Assembly: GCA_011009095.1 (NCBI GenBank) | Contig: VTPC01090597.1 | Coordinates: 248,001 to 312,000, forward strand | DNA from: Ignelater luminosus | Taxonomy: Eukaryota; Arthropoda; Insecta; Coleoptera; Elateridae | Length of the DNA: 64,000 bases | Direction: 5' to 3' | In this document: positions 24,701-35,400 of the stretch, in pieces | Layout of the letters: each line of letters begins with the position of its first letter | Numbering within the stretch: position 1 is the first letter of the stretch | Made by a program: the position numbers and the translations under genes | The notes under the pieces: generated by a model | Told to the model about the DNA's origin: nothing | Database searches by the model: none | Seen by the model: the letters and a program-made list of their open reading frames with translations, nothing else

Positions 24701-26949
24701 TATAGTCTTTCTTTTTAATATTTATTTTTAGCTTTCCCTTAAAAGTTGTAACATTTTTTTATAAATTATCTCAGTGAATTTACATAACCTTATAATTAGT
24801 CCTTTCAGGCGTATTTCATCAATTTTAGGGGCTGGAATGGAATCTTTTATGCATAATTCTATGGGTGACTTAATTAATAAATAATTTTGTAATGAAAATA
24901 TAACTTATCGTTAATAAAAGTAAACTTTCTTGTTAGCAAACCCACTTCTTTTTTGTTGCTCTTAAAAAAATTTAATTTTATTCATTTTCGTATATTCGCA
25001 ACTTATTCATATAAGGAAATGATTTATTAAATTAAGCAAAATAAAATTCATTTTCAGGACAAAATAAATATGTAATGCAATGGAAACGACAATGTATGTT
25101 GTCGCTTTAAACATCATTTCTTATGCCGACATTTTATTGTTGCGAAAGTTGACCCAACTGTTCCAGAAACCCTAAATCTTTATTAACTTACAGCACCTTA
25201 AAGTTTATGGCTATGATAGTTCTATAATGTCTAAAACAACAAGACATGAAACATTTTATTATTGCGCTTTTATTACTTTTGTGTTTGTATTAAAAATGTA
25301 AAATTGATTTGAAGAAATCGTAAATATTAATAGAAATGTTTGAATAAATGATTACATAGACAATACACCTTAGATCTTACACCGCTAAATGTTTAAAAGA
25401 ATTGTTTTATCTTGAAGGATTTCTTGCAACTACCGGTGGCTTAAATAATGTGCAATTATTTTGTTATAAATCCTTCACATATCTTTTTCGCGATGTATGT
25501 TAAATCAGAACGCTTCCCATTTACTTGGTGCTCTTGAACACATCTTTCACAGAATTGACAGAATGGATAGCAGGTTTGTTTTTCTAAAATGTTTTTTTTT
25601 AAATCTCTTCCCTAAATGCATTCAATTATATTTAAATCTGCCCTGAATAGTTCTCCAGGAATGGCACGAGAAAATTTGGAGGTGGTTTAGGGTATGTTTA
25701 TTTTAAATATAAACTTGAACGTGGCCAACTACTAACTTGGTTCACAGTTTTCTTTTTTTTCTTCATTTAGATTGAGACCAAATTGTACTACAGAGTTTTG
25801 AAGTTTTGAGCAGCACATTTCTGTTTATGGTATTTCTGTTTTTACCATTTACCCTTGTTTGACGCACAATATTCTGTATTTCAGCAAAGGAGAACGAATT
25901 TTACAGCGGTTTACAGTGATTGGCATCTGAATTCATAGTTGTTGCCCAGTAAATTTTAAATGGGGGAATCTAAACGAATTCTTATTTAAAGAGATAGACA
26001 TAGCTTTAGTAATAAAAAAAATAATAATTAGGTAACCTTGATAAAGTCAAAATGTTTTTATTTTATTATCAAGTTTGTAACCTTCTTACTTAGAACATTT
26101 GCTGCACACAAAGATTCTTTCGAAGAAGGTATCCTTCCATTGGCAACGCAACTGAAACTGTGTGATATGCACCTGTTGCATTTGAATTGTCTTTAAAGTT
26201 GTGGGCATCGTACATTCGTAGCATGTACCTTTGGATATAAAATTCCCCAGTTTCTTTCATTTCGAATTTTTTCCTAAGCTTCATTTATTACCTTCTATTG
26301 GTTTTTTACCGGGATATATTATTGCCTTCTCTTCCACTTTTTCTGTGTCATTCTGAATTTTTTCATACTTTTGTACATTGCAATATATAGTCTTCAGTGC
26401 AACCAAATTAGGTGTTTCTTCGATACATTGTTGTTATCCTTCTGCTTCAGTTGTTCCTTCTGGAGCTTTGGTGTTTCAACATTCATCATCCACGTAAACA
26501 CTTTTGATTTCTTTCTTAGCAGAAGATAATCATAATTTATCAGAAGGAGCTTTTATTTGTATATTTTGTGAGAATACTTGGCTTACTTATTTTTTGGTTT
26601 TGTTTTCTTTTTCTCTTTGTAAACTATATCTTGTCATATTTTGCTTTCCTTTTTTTTGACGATTTTAGCCAAATCAATGTTTGCTATATTATTGTTGAAC
26701 ATGCTCCATTGCTCATTTTATTTGATTTTGTCGAAAGTATATCATCATTCAGTGTATTTTATTCCGTTGGGGAACTTAGACTATTTGGAAATTTGTCTTT
26801 CTTTGGTGCAACGTTTTGGAACTATCCTCTTCATTAGCATCTTTGGTTTAGTTTGGTATGTCACGGTTTATTGTATTATTTTGGTCCACATCTATATCAA
26901 CAAGCATGTCTTGAATGTCAAATACAACGCTGTTGGCTAGAACAGGAAT
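15721..26949. other. Long AT-rich stretch without recognisable genes
   Basis: Only short unrelated open frames are present. The stretch at 15721-16660 might hold the endonuclease part of the neighbouring LINE, but I could not place any motif. Slightly GC-richer patches occur at about 18170-18470 and 21690-21930. From 22400 to 25100 the sequence is extremely AT-rich with many TTAATTAA-like words. No transposon termini or RNA genes were identified. Confidence 0.4.
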
Positions 26950-27049
26950 TTCAGTATCTGCATTTTTTAGAGATACTTGCTTTTGTTGAAAGCTTTGAAT
27001 TGTGATAGATATTTTTGATAAGCTATTTTGTAAGCACCCGAGAGAGAAA

Positions 27050-27588
27050 ACATGATTATTAATTAATTTCATTGCCATTAAAGACTGTGCTTTCATCATA
27101 TACAATATTTCTGTATTCGTCCTTTTGTAGTTCCTGCTCTAAGGTTTAGAATCAGTTTCTCATATTTGTTTTGCTTACACATCCACGTGCTTGCATTACG
27201 GGCGTTGACCTTCTAAGAGTTAACTCAGGGTGTCGTTTGACAAAGGCTCTATACCACCCTTTAACTGGTGAACCATCTGAAAACAGAGTTCTGCTATCAG
27301 AACTTTTACTAAAGGTTTGAACGCTTTTCTGGAATTTTTAAAATAGTCATCAAATCTGAAAAATTATTATTAAGTTTAAAAAAGCACGTACTTAACCAAA
27401 GTAGCCTATTTATTTTTGGTGAGCAAGATTCCAGGTTCACATTCTGGCTTTTTAAATTTGTCACCCATACAAAATTGTATGGTAGAGCGGGGAATCCCAA
27501 ATTTTCTCGAGACTTTTATTTTGCTCATACCACCAGCCACTGCATCTATAACAGCCTGAACTTCTTCTTCTTTTTCTATGTCTGCCAT
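27050..27588 (-). pseudogene. 5' fragment of a pogo-type transposase (helix-turn-helix region)
   Basis: From ATG 27588 the minus strand encodes a CENP-B-N/pipsqueak helix-turn-helix: V-I-D-A-V-A-G-G-M-S, then V-S-R-K-F-G-I-P-R-S-T-I-Q, followed by G-I-L-L-T-K-N. After a frameshift and gap, S-D-G-S-P-V-K-G-W-Y-R-A-F with V-K-R-H-P-E-L-T-L-R appears at about 27200-27280. This is the second DNA-binding (CENP-B type) domain, equivalent to the G-x-D-W-x-x-x-F-x-x-R-H-P-x-L-S of the family. A trace of the first catalytic Asp box, N-I-V-Y-D-E-S-T-V, may follow near 27100. The rest of the DDE domain was not recognised, so the gene is truncated. It differs in sequence from the Tigger-like copy at 7.5-8.3 kb and represents another lineage. 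Confidence 0.7.
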
Positions 27589-30500
27589 TTTCTAAACAAC
27601 ATGCATAAAAAATAAACTTCTAAAATAGACCTTGCAGTGTAAGTTGACAGAGCCAAAATTATAATTAGCGAGTAACAAGCTTTTTGCACATCAGATAAAT
27701 TCGAAAATTCGCGTTAATACCATTACTATTTTTACATTTTAGACTAGGAAAAACATTTAACATAAATGGTTTAAATCTTAGCTTATTTTAGTTATGGTGT
27801 GCCAACCATCTATAGTACTGCCAACTTCTATAGCACTCCCAATAACTGCAACCTTAACCCAACTTTGGTTTATTGAATAGTTTTAAATTGGAGATATCCG
27901 TTATAATAAATATTAAAGTGATGAGAAATATATCAGTATCGAAACGATATGGAAATCTTCTCATTTCTTCAAGACTAGTTTTTTGGATTTTCAGAATTAT
28001 TGTGGCGGCACTCGACGTCTGGCTCCTAGTAGTATCTATTACTCTATAATCCTCATTCAAATAGAAAACATATGTCGGTGGCAATGCGCTATTTATTTTT
28101 CATTCTATGTGCGAATTTTGTTTCTTCTGAGCTATCTCTCGATAGGTTTTTTAGGAAGTTTTCCTATCTAAATTTTCTTTCTCAAATGCCGCCATTTTAA
28201 AACTCTACTGTATCCAGATGCAAGAGTCGTTTTGCATCCAAGAAAGCTTATGAAGGTTATTTGGATAAAAAACACCAGAATGTTCGCTTCTACTGTGCGA
28301 GGGTGACAAAAGGAGTAGCAATTTAATTATTTATTTGCTGTCACCACTTATAATTGATGTAGCGTTTCCAATTAAAAAAGGAAAACTGAATTTCATCTTA
28401 AAGATCTAAATTCTCAAAGTCCAAAAGTCCTGAGGGCCATTGATTTTTGTAGTCTGATCCGTTTGTAGTATTTTGGGCTTTGAAACTCTTCTTTGGTATT
28501 CGGTCTGTTTTAAATTTTTTTAAAATTTGACGCACCAGCCGTTTGGATGTGAGGTGATATGGGCACGACATTGTTAGAGCAGGGCATGGTCGCGCTCAAA
28601 TTTGTTTTCGTTTTGGCCCGATTCTCTTTAAAATCGGACCCTCGCGAGGTGATACATTCTCCCTTGTTCTTTAACTTATTTTAATTTTTGTTATTTAATT
28701 TTCTTATAATAAACTGCCGGTCTTATCGAGCGAATAAGCATTTTCTAACTAGAATGTTTTGGATCACTAGCTTGTTGTTGTGCTACTAAAATTTAATTAA
28801 CCAACAATTAAAAACTGAGTAAAAAAGTATACAATGGTAAACATACAAAAGCTTGTCTCACATATTGAGTAAAATTGCAAAGGTAGTCAATTCCTAACAG
28901 AAACTATTATCGGAATAATCCAACAACACATCTGGTAGGAATATAACAAAACATTGAATCCCAGTTGAGTACTATAATTTGTAAAAACAGTCAACATCCA
29001 CAACCTAAATTAATAAGTCTGCCACAATAAGAAAATCAAGTTTTCCAAGACTTTGTGTACATATGTGGGTTGCAGCTCAAAAGCACGAAAAACATAATGA
29101 CTAACAATTTCATTATTATCACGTCAGTTGAGTTTACACGCACCGAAATCACGTTGTCTAAATTTACAACGGAACTAAAGTAAATAAATGCTGCACGAAA
29201 TTTCATAATTAATTCGTAACTATCGGTTATGAGATCAAATAGACCAAATAATTTCTTATTTCCATCGGGAATATTTTGATATTTATGTGTTTTGATATAT
29301 TTCTTCTGAAAACCTGAAAGTTTCTCGAAACAAAATCTTTTTTTTTAATTTTTCTCTTGTATCGATACTTTATCGTCTGTGAAATGTATGTTAAAAGGGA
29401 TAAGAATGTATAAGAAACAAGTAAAAAATAGCCAGCAATATATATCATATTTTTCAGTAATGGCATAGACAGGAGTAAATTTTTCGAAAGTTTTCTGATG
29501 GATGCGTGCTTTCCGAAAGTGAAATTGGGAGGCGTTCATTTTTATTAGGGTTGATGTATCATTAAATATACAAATATAGCAGCAGGAAGAGATCTGGTTG
29601 ATGTATTTTATATGCACCGAAAAGCTGTTATTACATACGTAACGTATGCTCCATTCGACACGCGCCGAACCCTGAATCTGTGCTCTTGCATGCACGGTTG
29701 AGTTCTCCTACTTAGCAATTGAAATATATGTAAACTAGACCTCTACGTCCAAGTACAACCTTCCATATCAGTAACTCTATATGTATTAGTTCGCTGACAA
29801 GATCTATAAGCATACGCTACTTTTAAATGCTACATGTCTTTTGATGTGCAAATGCAGTATGCTCCAAATCCGATCTCTTGTCAAACAACAGGATTACAAC
29901 TCGCCAAACTGATGAAATAACCATCAGTTTGGTTTGGACATTGCAGGGCAGAAATGTATGTAAAGCTCTTGACAAATTAAGCTCAAACATATGTCGGTTC
30001 ACAAAAGGTGCCCATCTGCTAGGATATTAATTTCCAGTACGTTGTTTCACAGCGAACAAAAAAATTTGTTGTCGTTTACACTTATCATCTGGCTTCTCAA
30101 GTATACTCACATTGTTACAACTGTCGCTAAAAACTTTACAGCACACACGAGGGAATACACAAACCCGCAACTAAAAGCACTACCTGAAATAAAAGTGCGG
30201 CTCTAAAAGTTGTTTCTGTTTTTTTAGTGGCAATTTAAATTTATCTCAGAAATCCAAAAGCGTTTTTCAAATTAGGTGGTTATCAAAGATAATATTTCTT
30301 CTGCGTCAACACCCGATTCAATATAGGTCTAAGTTCAGTGTAAATATGTTCGAGGTTCGAGAAGTTCACAATAATCAGAGCGGACAAGATCCTCGAATTT
30401 CATCTTAAATTTTCCGTTCAGTCAGCTTCTAAAAACCCAGAAATCCTGGTCATACAGAAGTTTCCGTAGGAAAACAGGACAGCACTTTCGCGATGCGCTG

Positions 30501-32340
30501 AAATCAGGTCATCGTACGTCCAAGAGTCGCTCTTGACGCCATCAAAAGGAAATGCTCCTCTATTTAACTTCCGTCGGCCCCAAGAAAGAATAAAACAAGA
30601 GTTCTATTGTATTCCGCGCTTGACGACACTAGTTAGTGAATTTTCGTTGAAGGATCGTATCTGTTAGAATTATGTGTGCATCTTTCGAATCAGTTACCCA
30701 ACCGAATTTAATTATGAGATAGAACACAATGAGAAGAAAAAAGCCTTCTTCTTTTAGAATTGGTCGCTTGGCGCCGACTTAAGCCAGCAATTAGATTACA
30801 CCGTCTCATAGAGAGGACTTCTAATAGGATCAGACTTGTATAGCAACTGAACAACCGAACTTTTAATCTTATCAGTTTTCGAAACGCGCCTTGCTGTCGA
30901 CCCGCCATCGACCTCACCTGAGCCGGGAGCTTCTGTTTTATCCATATAATTACGAGAAAAAAGCCTTCCAAGATAAATGCTTGGATACTTTAAGATATTA
31001 AACCAGTAAATGTAATTCTCACCCACGTTTATGTGTTTGGCACGCAATCTAGAGTGGATTTTGATCCAATTTATGCTTGTTACCTTAAATTTACACCATT
31101 TTTGTTGTTCTAATTTATTTGCTATGCTTGAGTATTTGATTTTACGATATAATTCAAAGAATTCACCTTTTAAGTAGTTAGATTATATCAGTACTTTGTT
31201 AAAATTAATAAATTTTTATTAGAAAAATTATTTTTACTGCGACATTAATATTTTAGCATTGTACAGTGTAGAAGATAAATATGGAACAAATGCATTTTTT
31301 TAGTAAACACCGTTTTTTCTTATTTGGTATTTTTTGTGTATTTGAAACTTCAAAATCCATCACCTGGTGATTCAGGATAGACTTTCTAAATAGCACTGCC
31401 ATATCTTGATTTTCTTATTTGAAAGTTTATAATTTTTTCAGTGATGTGCTACTTGTCTAGTTTTTTGTTATGTTGCTGTAAAAAACTCTATGAAGTGTAA
31501 GACACAATTGTTAAACTCATCGACTGTCATAAGGTAACTAAATAATAATTTAATAAATTCTAGGCGCATATGAACTAATTTAATTAATAACGAATTAACT
31601 AATTAATTAATATACGGGTTTATGGATTTTGTCTTTTCTAATTTTTCGCAAAAATATTCAACGGTGGCTTGTTTCTTTGTTAAACTTATTAAATTTAAAT
31701 CACTTCTTACACAAAGAAAAACAGCAGGTATTGGCTCTTAATTTTAAATGCCAAACCAGTACCGAGTCAATAAGAAAATTTGTTTATTCCGTCTTTGTTA
31801 CAATGTTTTTATTTCTCTAATTTTATTTTGTCCTGATATCCACAAAACTGAAAAAATCTGGTGTTGCAACCCAACTTTGAGATAGTAGTCAAAATAGACT
31901 TGAGTACCCAAATATTAAAACTACATAAATTGTTTGCTCAGATTTTTGTTCTAAAGTTAGATTTTAAGATCAATTTGCCTCCATTCGGGCCCATGGTCCG
32001 ATTTTGTGCACGTCTGCATGTTATGGACTACAAGACAAGTAGAACTGATTCTGTCAGAACGTTTTCATTTCTTTGATTTTATTGTTTTCTGGTATACACA
32101 GCATTATGAAAAAAAATTTGAGAATAATCTTGATGACACAAGCCACAGAATACAGAAAAACGATTTTCCACTAAGATAAAAACTATCTAAAAAAATAAAA
32201 GAGGATAATTGGATTGCAATCGAAATGATTTGTAACATAAACTTTTGATATCATCCTTTGATACTATACAGACAATTAGAAGATTTTGACCTATTATCAG
32301 TGAAGAGTTAGCATTTTTTCTAAGAATCAAGTTACACAAA
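27589..32340. other. Non-coding stretch with GC-richer patches
   Basis: No gene is recognised. Patches at about 28540-28680 (with a TCGCGAGG motif) and 30440-30990 are GC-richer and have several short overlapping frames, but no family similarity. They might be regulatory DNA or old retroelement pieces; this is not resolved. Confidence 0.35.
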
Positions 32341-32351
32341 TAGTCAATTTA

Positions 32352-32359
32352 TATAAAAG
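32352..32359 (+). promoter_or_regulatory. Possible TATA box (TATAAAAG)
   Basis: TATAAAAG lies 30 bases upstream of a TCAAGTT initiator-like site (A at 32382), the canonical spacing for an insect TATA promoter. An ATG opening a 108-codon frame follows at 32418. The arrangement is suggestive, but the match may be chance in AT-rich DNA. Confidence 0.25.
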
Positions 32360-32417
32360 AGTCTTCTGTCTTTTCCCGATCAAGTTCCACACGTAGCGTC
32401 ATTTAAGTACCGGATCT

Positions 32418-32744
32418 ATGGCAAAAACGAGGGAGCGTTGGGCAAGATGGATACTTCAATTTCTGCTTGAATTGTTTCTAAAGGTGCCTAAAAAAACGAA
32501 TATCTACCGGAAGAATACGGGATGCTTTGTCTTTGACACCTTTCACTTCACTTTATCCAAAAACTTTTACCTGTCACTAGGCAGAACGAAAGCAGACAAA
32601 GCGGATATCTATAATGGAGAAAATGAAAATCTTAAGAGTATGCCCCACTCATCAAAGACCATTCTGAATAGAACCTTCCAAAAGTACCCAAAAACATTAC
32701 CATTTAGGAAATTTCCTGAGTATCTTCCATTGCTTTTCGAGTAA
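32418..32744 (+). CDS. Unrecognised 108-residue open frame behind a TATA/initiator pair
   Basis: I do not recognise this product. The frame starts M-A-K-T-R-E-R-W-A-R-W and is basic and rich in Lys, Phe and Leu. It has no clear signal peptide or membrane helix and stops at TAA 32745-32747 region. It is GC-richer than its flanks. Support is limited to length, composition and the promoter-like TATA and initiator upstream. No polyadenylation signal stands out downstream. It could be an orphan gene, part of a retroelement, or spurious. Confidence 0.15.
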   Translation: MAKTRERWARWILQFLLELFLKVPKKTNIYRKNTGCFVFDTFHFTLSKNFYLSLGRTKADKADIYNGENENLKSMPHSSKTILNRTFQKYPKTLPFRKFPEYLPLLFE

Positions 32745-32747
32745 GAA

Positions 32748-34989
32748 ACGATTTTAGAAACTCGATCTAGATTTTGACTTGGAATTACCACGCTGGGAAT
32801 TGAAACAGGTTGGTATGATTAACACACATCTAAGCTTCTTCTTCCTCGATTTATTATGATTCGAAAAGCAAAGCTCAAAACTAATTTTTTCTCATTGTTT
32901 TCAATTTGTCGTCACTGTTGCTAACTGAGAGTCTGTGAAAAGGATGCTCTACTTCTTCGTCACCACTATCTTTCTATCATTCAACTTCAGCTGCTCAAAC
33001 AGACTGACTCTTGTTTTAGTAGATGTGAAATGCAACAAGAATGAAAATTCTTGATAACTGTCTAAAACTCAGCAACCCGCAGCAATGATCAGGGTACAAA
33101 TAAGTCAACCTTGTGTCATAACCATTACACATGAAAAGTATTAGTAATCTTAAAGCTGACGAGAACTGTCTATTTCAAAGTATTATTTTTGATATTCTCT
33201 TGGCCATCTAATATTCCCAGTTTAGATTCTTATCTTATCTCTTGCTTTTTCCGGAATCAAATTATTTTTACTTTCTCGTTAATCCCCATTTTAATTGATC
33301 ATCTCTTTTAACACCGTATCCGTTTGCGGAAATTTGATTTGATAATATCAGATTAGCAGAAAAAATATAACGAAATTTCCAACTTATCAGGATGTATAAA
33401 ACTAATATCGGAAGGAAACCATTTACTAACGCCAGTTTCGTATAAGTCCGATTTTAAGTGGTAATTTCCTGCAAAATGCGTATTTTGCTATTTTAAATTG
33501 CCACTGCAAGTTAAAAGTAATTTAAAATCGAGAAAATTAAAGTTAGTAGTTGCAAGTCTTGGCTTGGTGGTCTCATACGAAAAATTGCCGTAACACGTTG
33601 TTAGGTATAAAAAAATGCTAAGTTCAAATCCCAACCGCGGCATTCCTTTTTTAATGTAAAATCTGCACAGAAGTTATTTTCTTTTAATTTTACAGAGACA
33701 TTTTTTCAATTTAAGCTTTAAACAAAATTGTCATAAATGTAAAACAGTTTTCCAATCATTATTTTTCTATTTTGAAATAATTTGTGTTGAAATTTGAATT
33801 TTTAAAACATGCAAAATTGAAACAGATTTTTCAGCAACTACAAAACCATAAAAGCCTGTTTATTTGAAATTATTGAAATCTCAAACTAACTATAAACAAT
33901 ACAAAATTTTACATAAACTAGACTAACTGCGGCAAACAACCTTCGACATTATCTGTAGGATAATAGGGGTAGCAGTGAATGCGCTAATTTTCTACATGCA
34001 TGAATTCGAAGTGACAATAATTATAAAGCGATTTTCACACTAAAATGCTTTTGACTGTCAAATCGCTATAATCAATATGTGTAATCAAAAAAGTTATTAT
34101 TCTGTTAATAAGCTAAATTGACAGAAGTTGAGAATATTCAAAACATGCCAATCATTTTGATAGTTTGGATTTTTGAAAAATAATTCATCTACAAAATGTT
34201 ATTATAAGAGCAAAAAGTGTACTTTAATTTGATGAGGTTTGTGAAACATGAAATTAGATTAGAGTCGACTAATTGAGTCTTTTAGCAGAGTTTATTATAC
34301 CTAATGGTTAACTCTTTTTACACAAAAAAATACTTAAAAATCAATTAAATATACAACGCTTGCGAATCATGTTCATCAAAACTTCAAAAAGTATTTATGA
34401 AAAATTTTAATTCTCATTCTTCCCTCTACAGTGCGCTTCTAAAATATAGAACACATTTAATAAAAGTTATTTATTGATTTGTAAACATTACACATTTTTC
34501 TACATTTATACGATTTCAAGATACAACGTCATTGACATTTCTTAAATGGTAATGTAGCAGTTTTTGATAGTTATATAGATTCTATTTGTAGTAACATTAA
34601 ATTTGGAATAGGTTATGCTCTAAATGTTTACGTGTATGTCATTTAGGTCCTATTTCAAAGTAACTAATAAAAGAAAACAATTTTTTTACCATCATGCAGC
34701 CCTGCTGACATGGTTTGTTGAATTCTTCGATATTTTGAGGTTTGCAACTGTACAATTTACCTTTTAAATAATGAGCGTCAAATCTAACACTTTTTGATTT
34801 TTTCTTGTATGGTTATCAAAATAGTGATCTTGCAAAAGCAAACCTCGAAATATTGAGAAACTTGAAATTCGAATACATGGCGTAATTCAACATACAGAGT
34901 CAAAAACAATGTACAGTGTTAAACAAAAGATTTATCCGAAATCTCCTGTTCTGTTCAAACATTCTCTATAGGGTGCTACCAAAAGTTTC
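32748..34989. other. AT-rich stretch without recognisable genes
   Basis: Apart from the tRNA-like element nothing was identified. At 34442-34470 a CAGTGCGCTTCTAAAATATA sequence resembles the termini of some Tc1/mariner elements, but no inverted partner was found. Confidence 0.35.
33555..33640 (+). repeat. tRNA-like Pol III promoter, possible SINE head
   Basis: TTGGCTTGGTGG (about 33559-33570) resembles a Pol III A box, and GTTCAAATCCC (about 33622-33632) resembles a B box. The spacing of about 50 bases matches tRNAs with a long variable arm. A T-run follows at about 33646. The acceptor stem does not pair, so this is not a functional tRNA. A tRNA-derived SINE or tRNA pseudogene is more likely. 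Confidence 0.35.
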
Positions 34990-35029
34990 TAAACTTGCCA
35001 AAAGGACAGCAAAATTATCGTTACGTTTT

Positions 35030-35400
35030 CATCTTTCCAAAGACAATTCTTTCAGAATTTAGTTAAATGTTGCCTTTGATATCGACAGATTGGTCAAAAA
35101 TACTTTGATGTGCTTTCAAAAAGTGCTTTGATAGATTTTGGGCATGCACCAGTGGACTCATTTGTCAAGGTGTTCCCAACCGTCAATTTCAGACATGTAT
35201 CTTTCATTACCGTCATGCTCTGTAACAAAATATAGGTACAAAATTGCAAGATGATGTCACAGTATGAATCCAAGACTCGAATGCCACAAAATTTCTGGAT
35301 TACCATAAAGACACGTTTTCAGAATCTGTTTGGAATCAATACAATACGGTTCGTAATAACCTGCCAATAACCAACAACACTATCGAGGATTTTTCAAGGT
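35030..35400 (+). pseudogene. Scrap of a MULE-like transposase
   Basis: The plus strand reads I-D-F-G-H-A-P-V-D-S-F with V-K-V-F-P-T-V-N-F-R (about 35130-35190). This resembles the MULE transposase stretch around the second catalytic Asp (D-F-E-x-A, then F-P...x-C-x-F-H). After a frameshift W-N-Q-Y-N-T-V-R-N-N with L-P-I-T-N-N-T-I-E-D (about 35330-35390) follows, which corresponds to the family's W-N...L-P-R-T-N-N-x-x-E-G-W box with the catalytic Glu. The Cys/His positions are replaced and stops intervene, so it is inactive. Zinc finger and N-terminus were not found. MULE elements encode cut-and-paste DNA transposases. Confidence 0.6.

Noticed and set aside
28540..28800. Possible LTR edge or retroelement leader with TCGCGAGG
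   Set aside because: No TG...CA pair, primer-binding site or coding remnant could be matched.
29345..29695. 116-codon minus-strand frame
   Set aside because: No recognisable domain, no promoter or splice context; composition like the surroundings.
34442..34470. Possible Tc1/mariner terminus (CAGTGCGCTTCTAAAATATA)
   Set aside because: No inverted partner or transposase was found near it.
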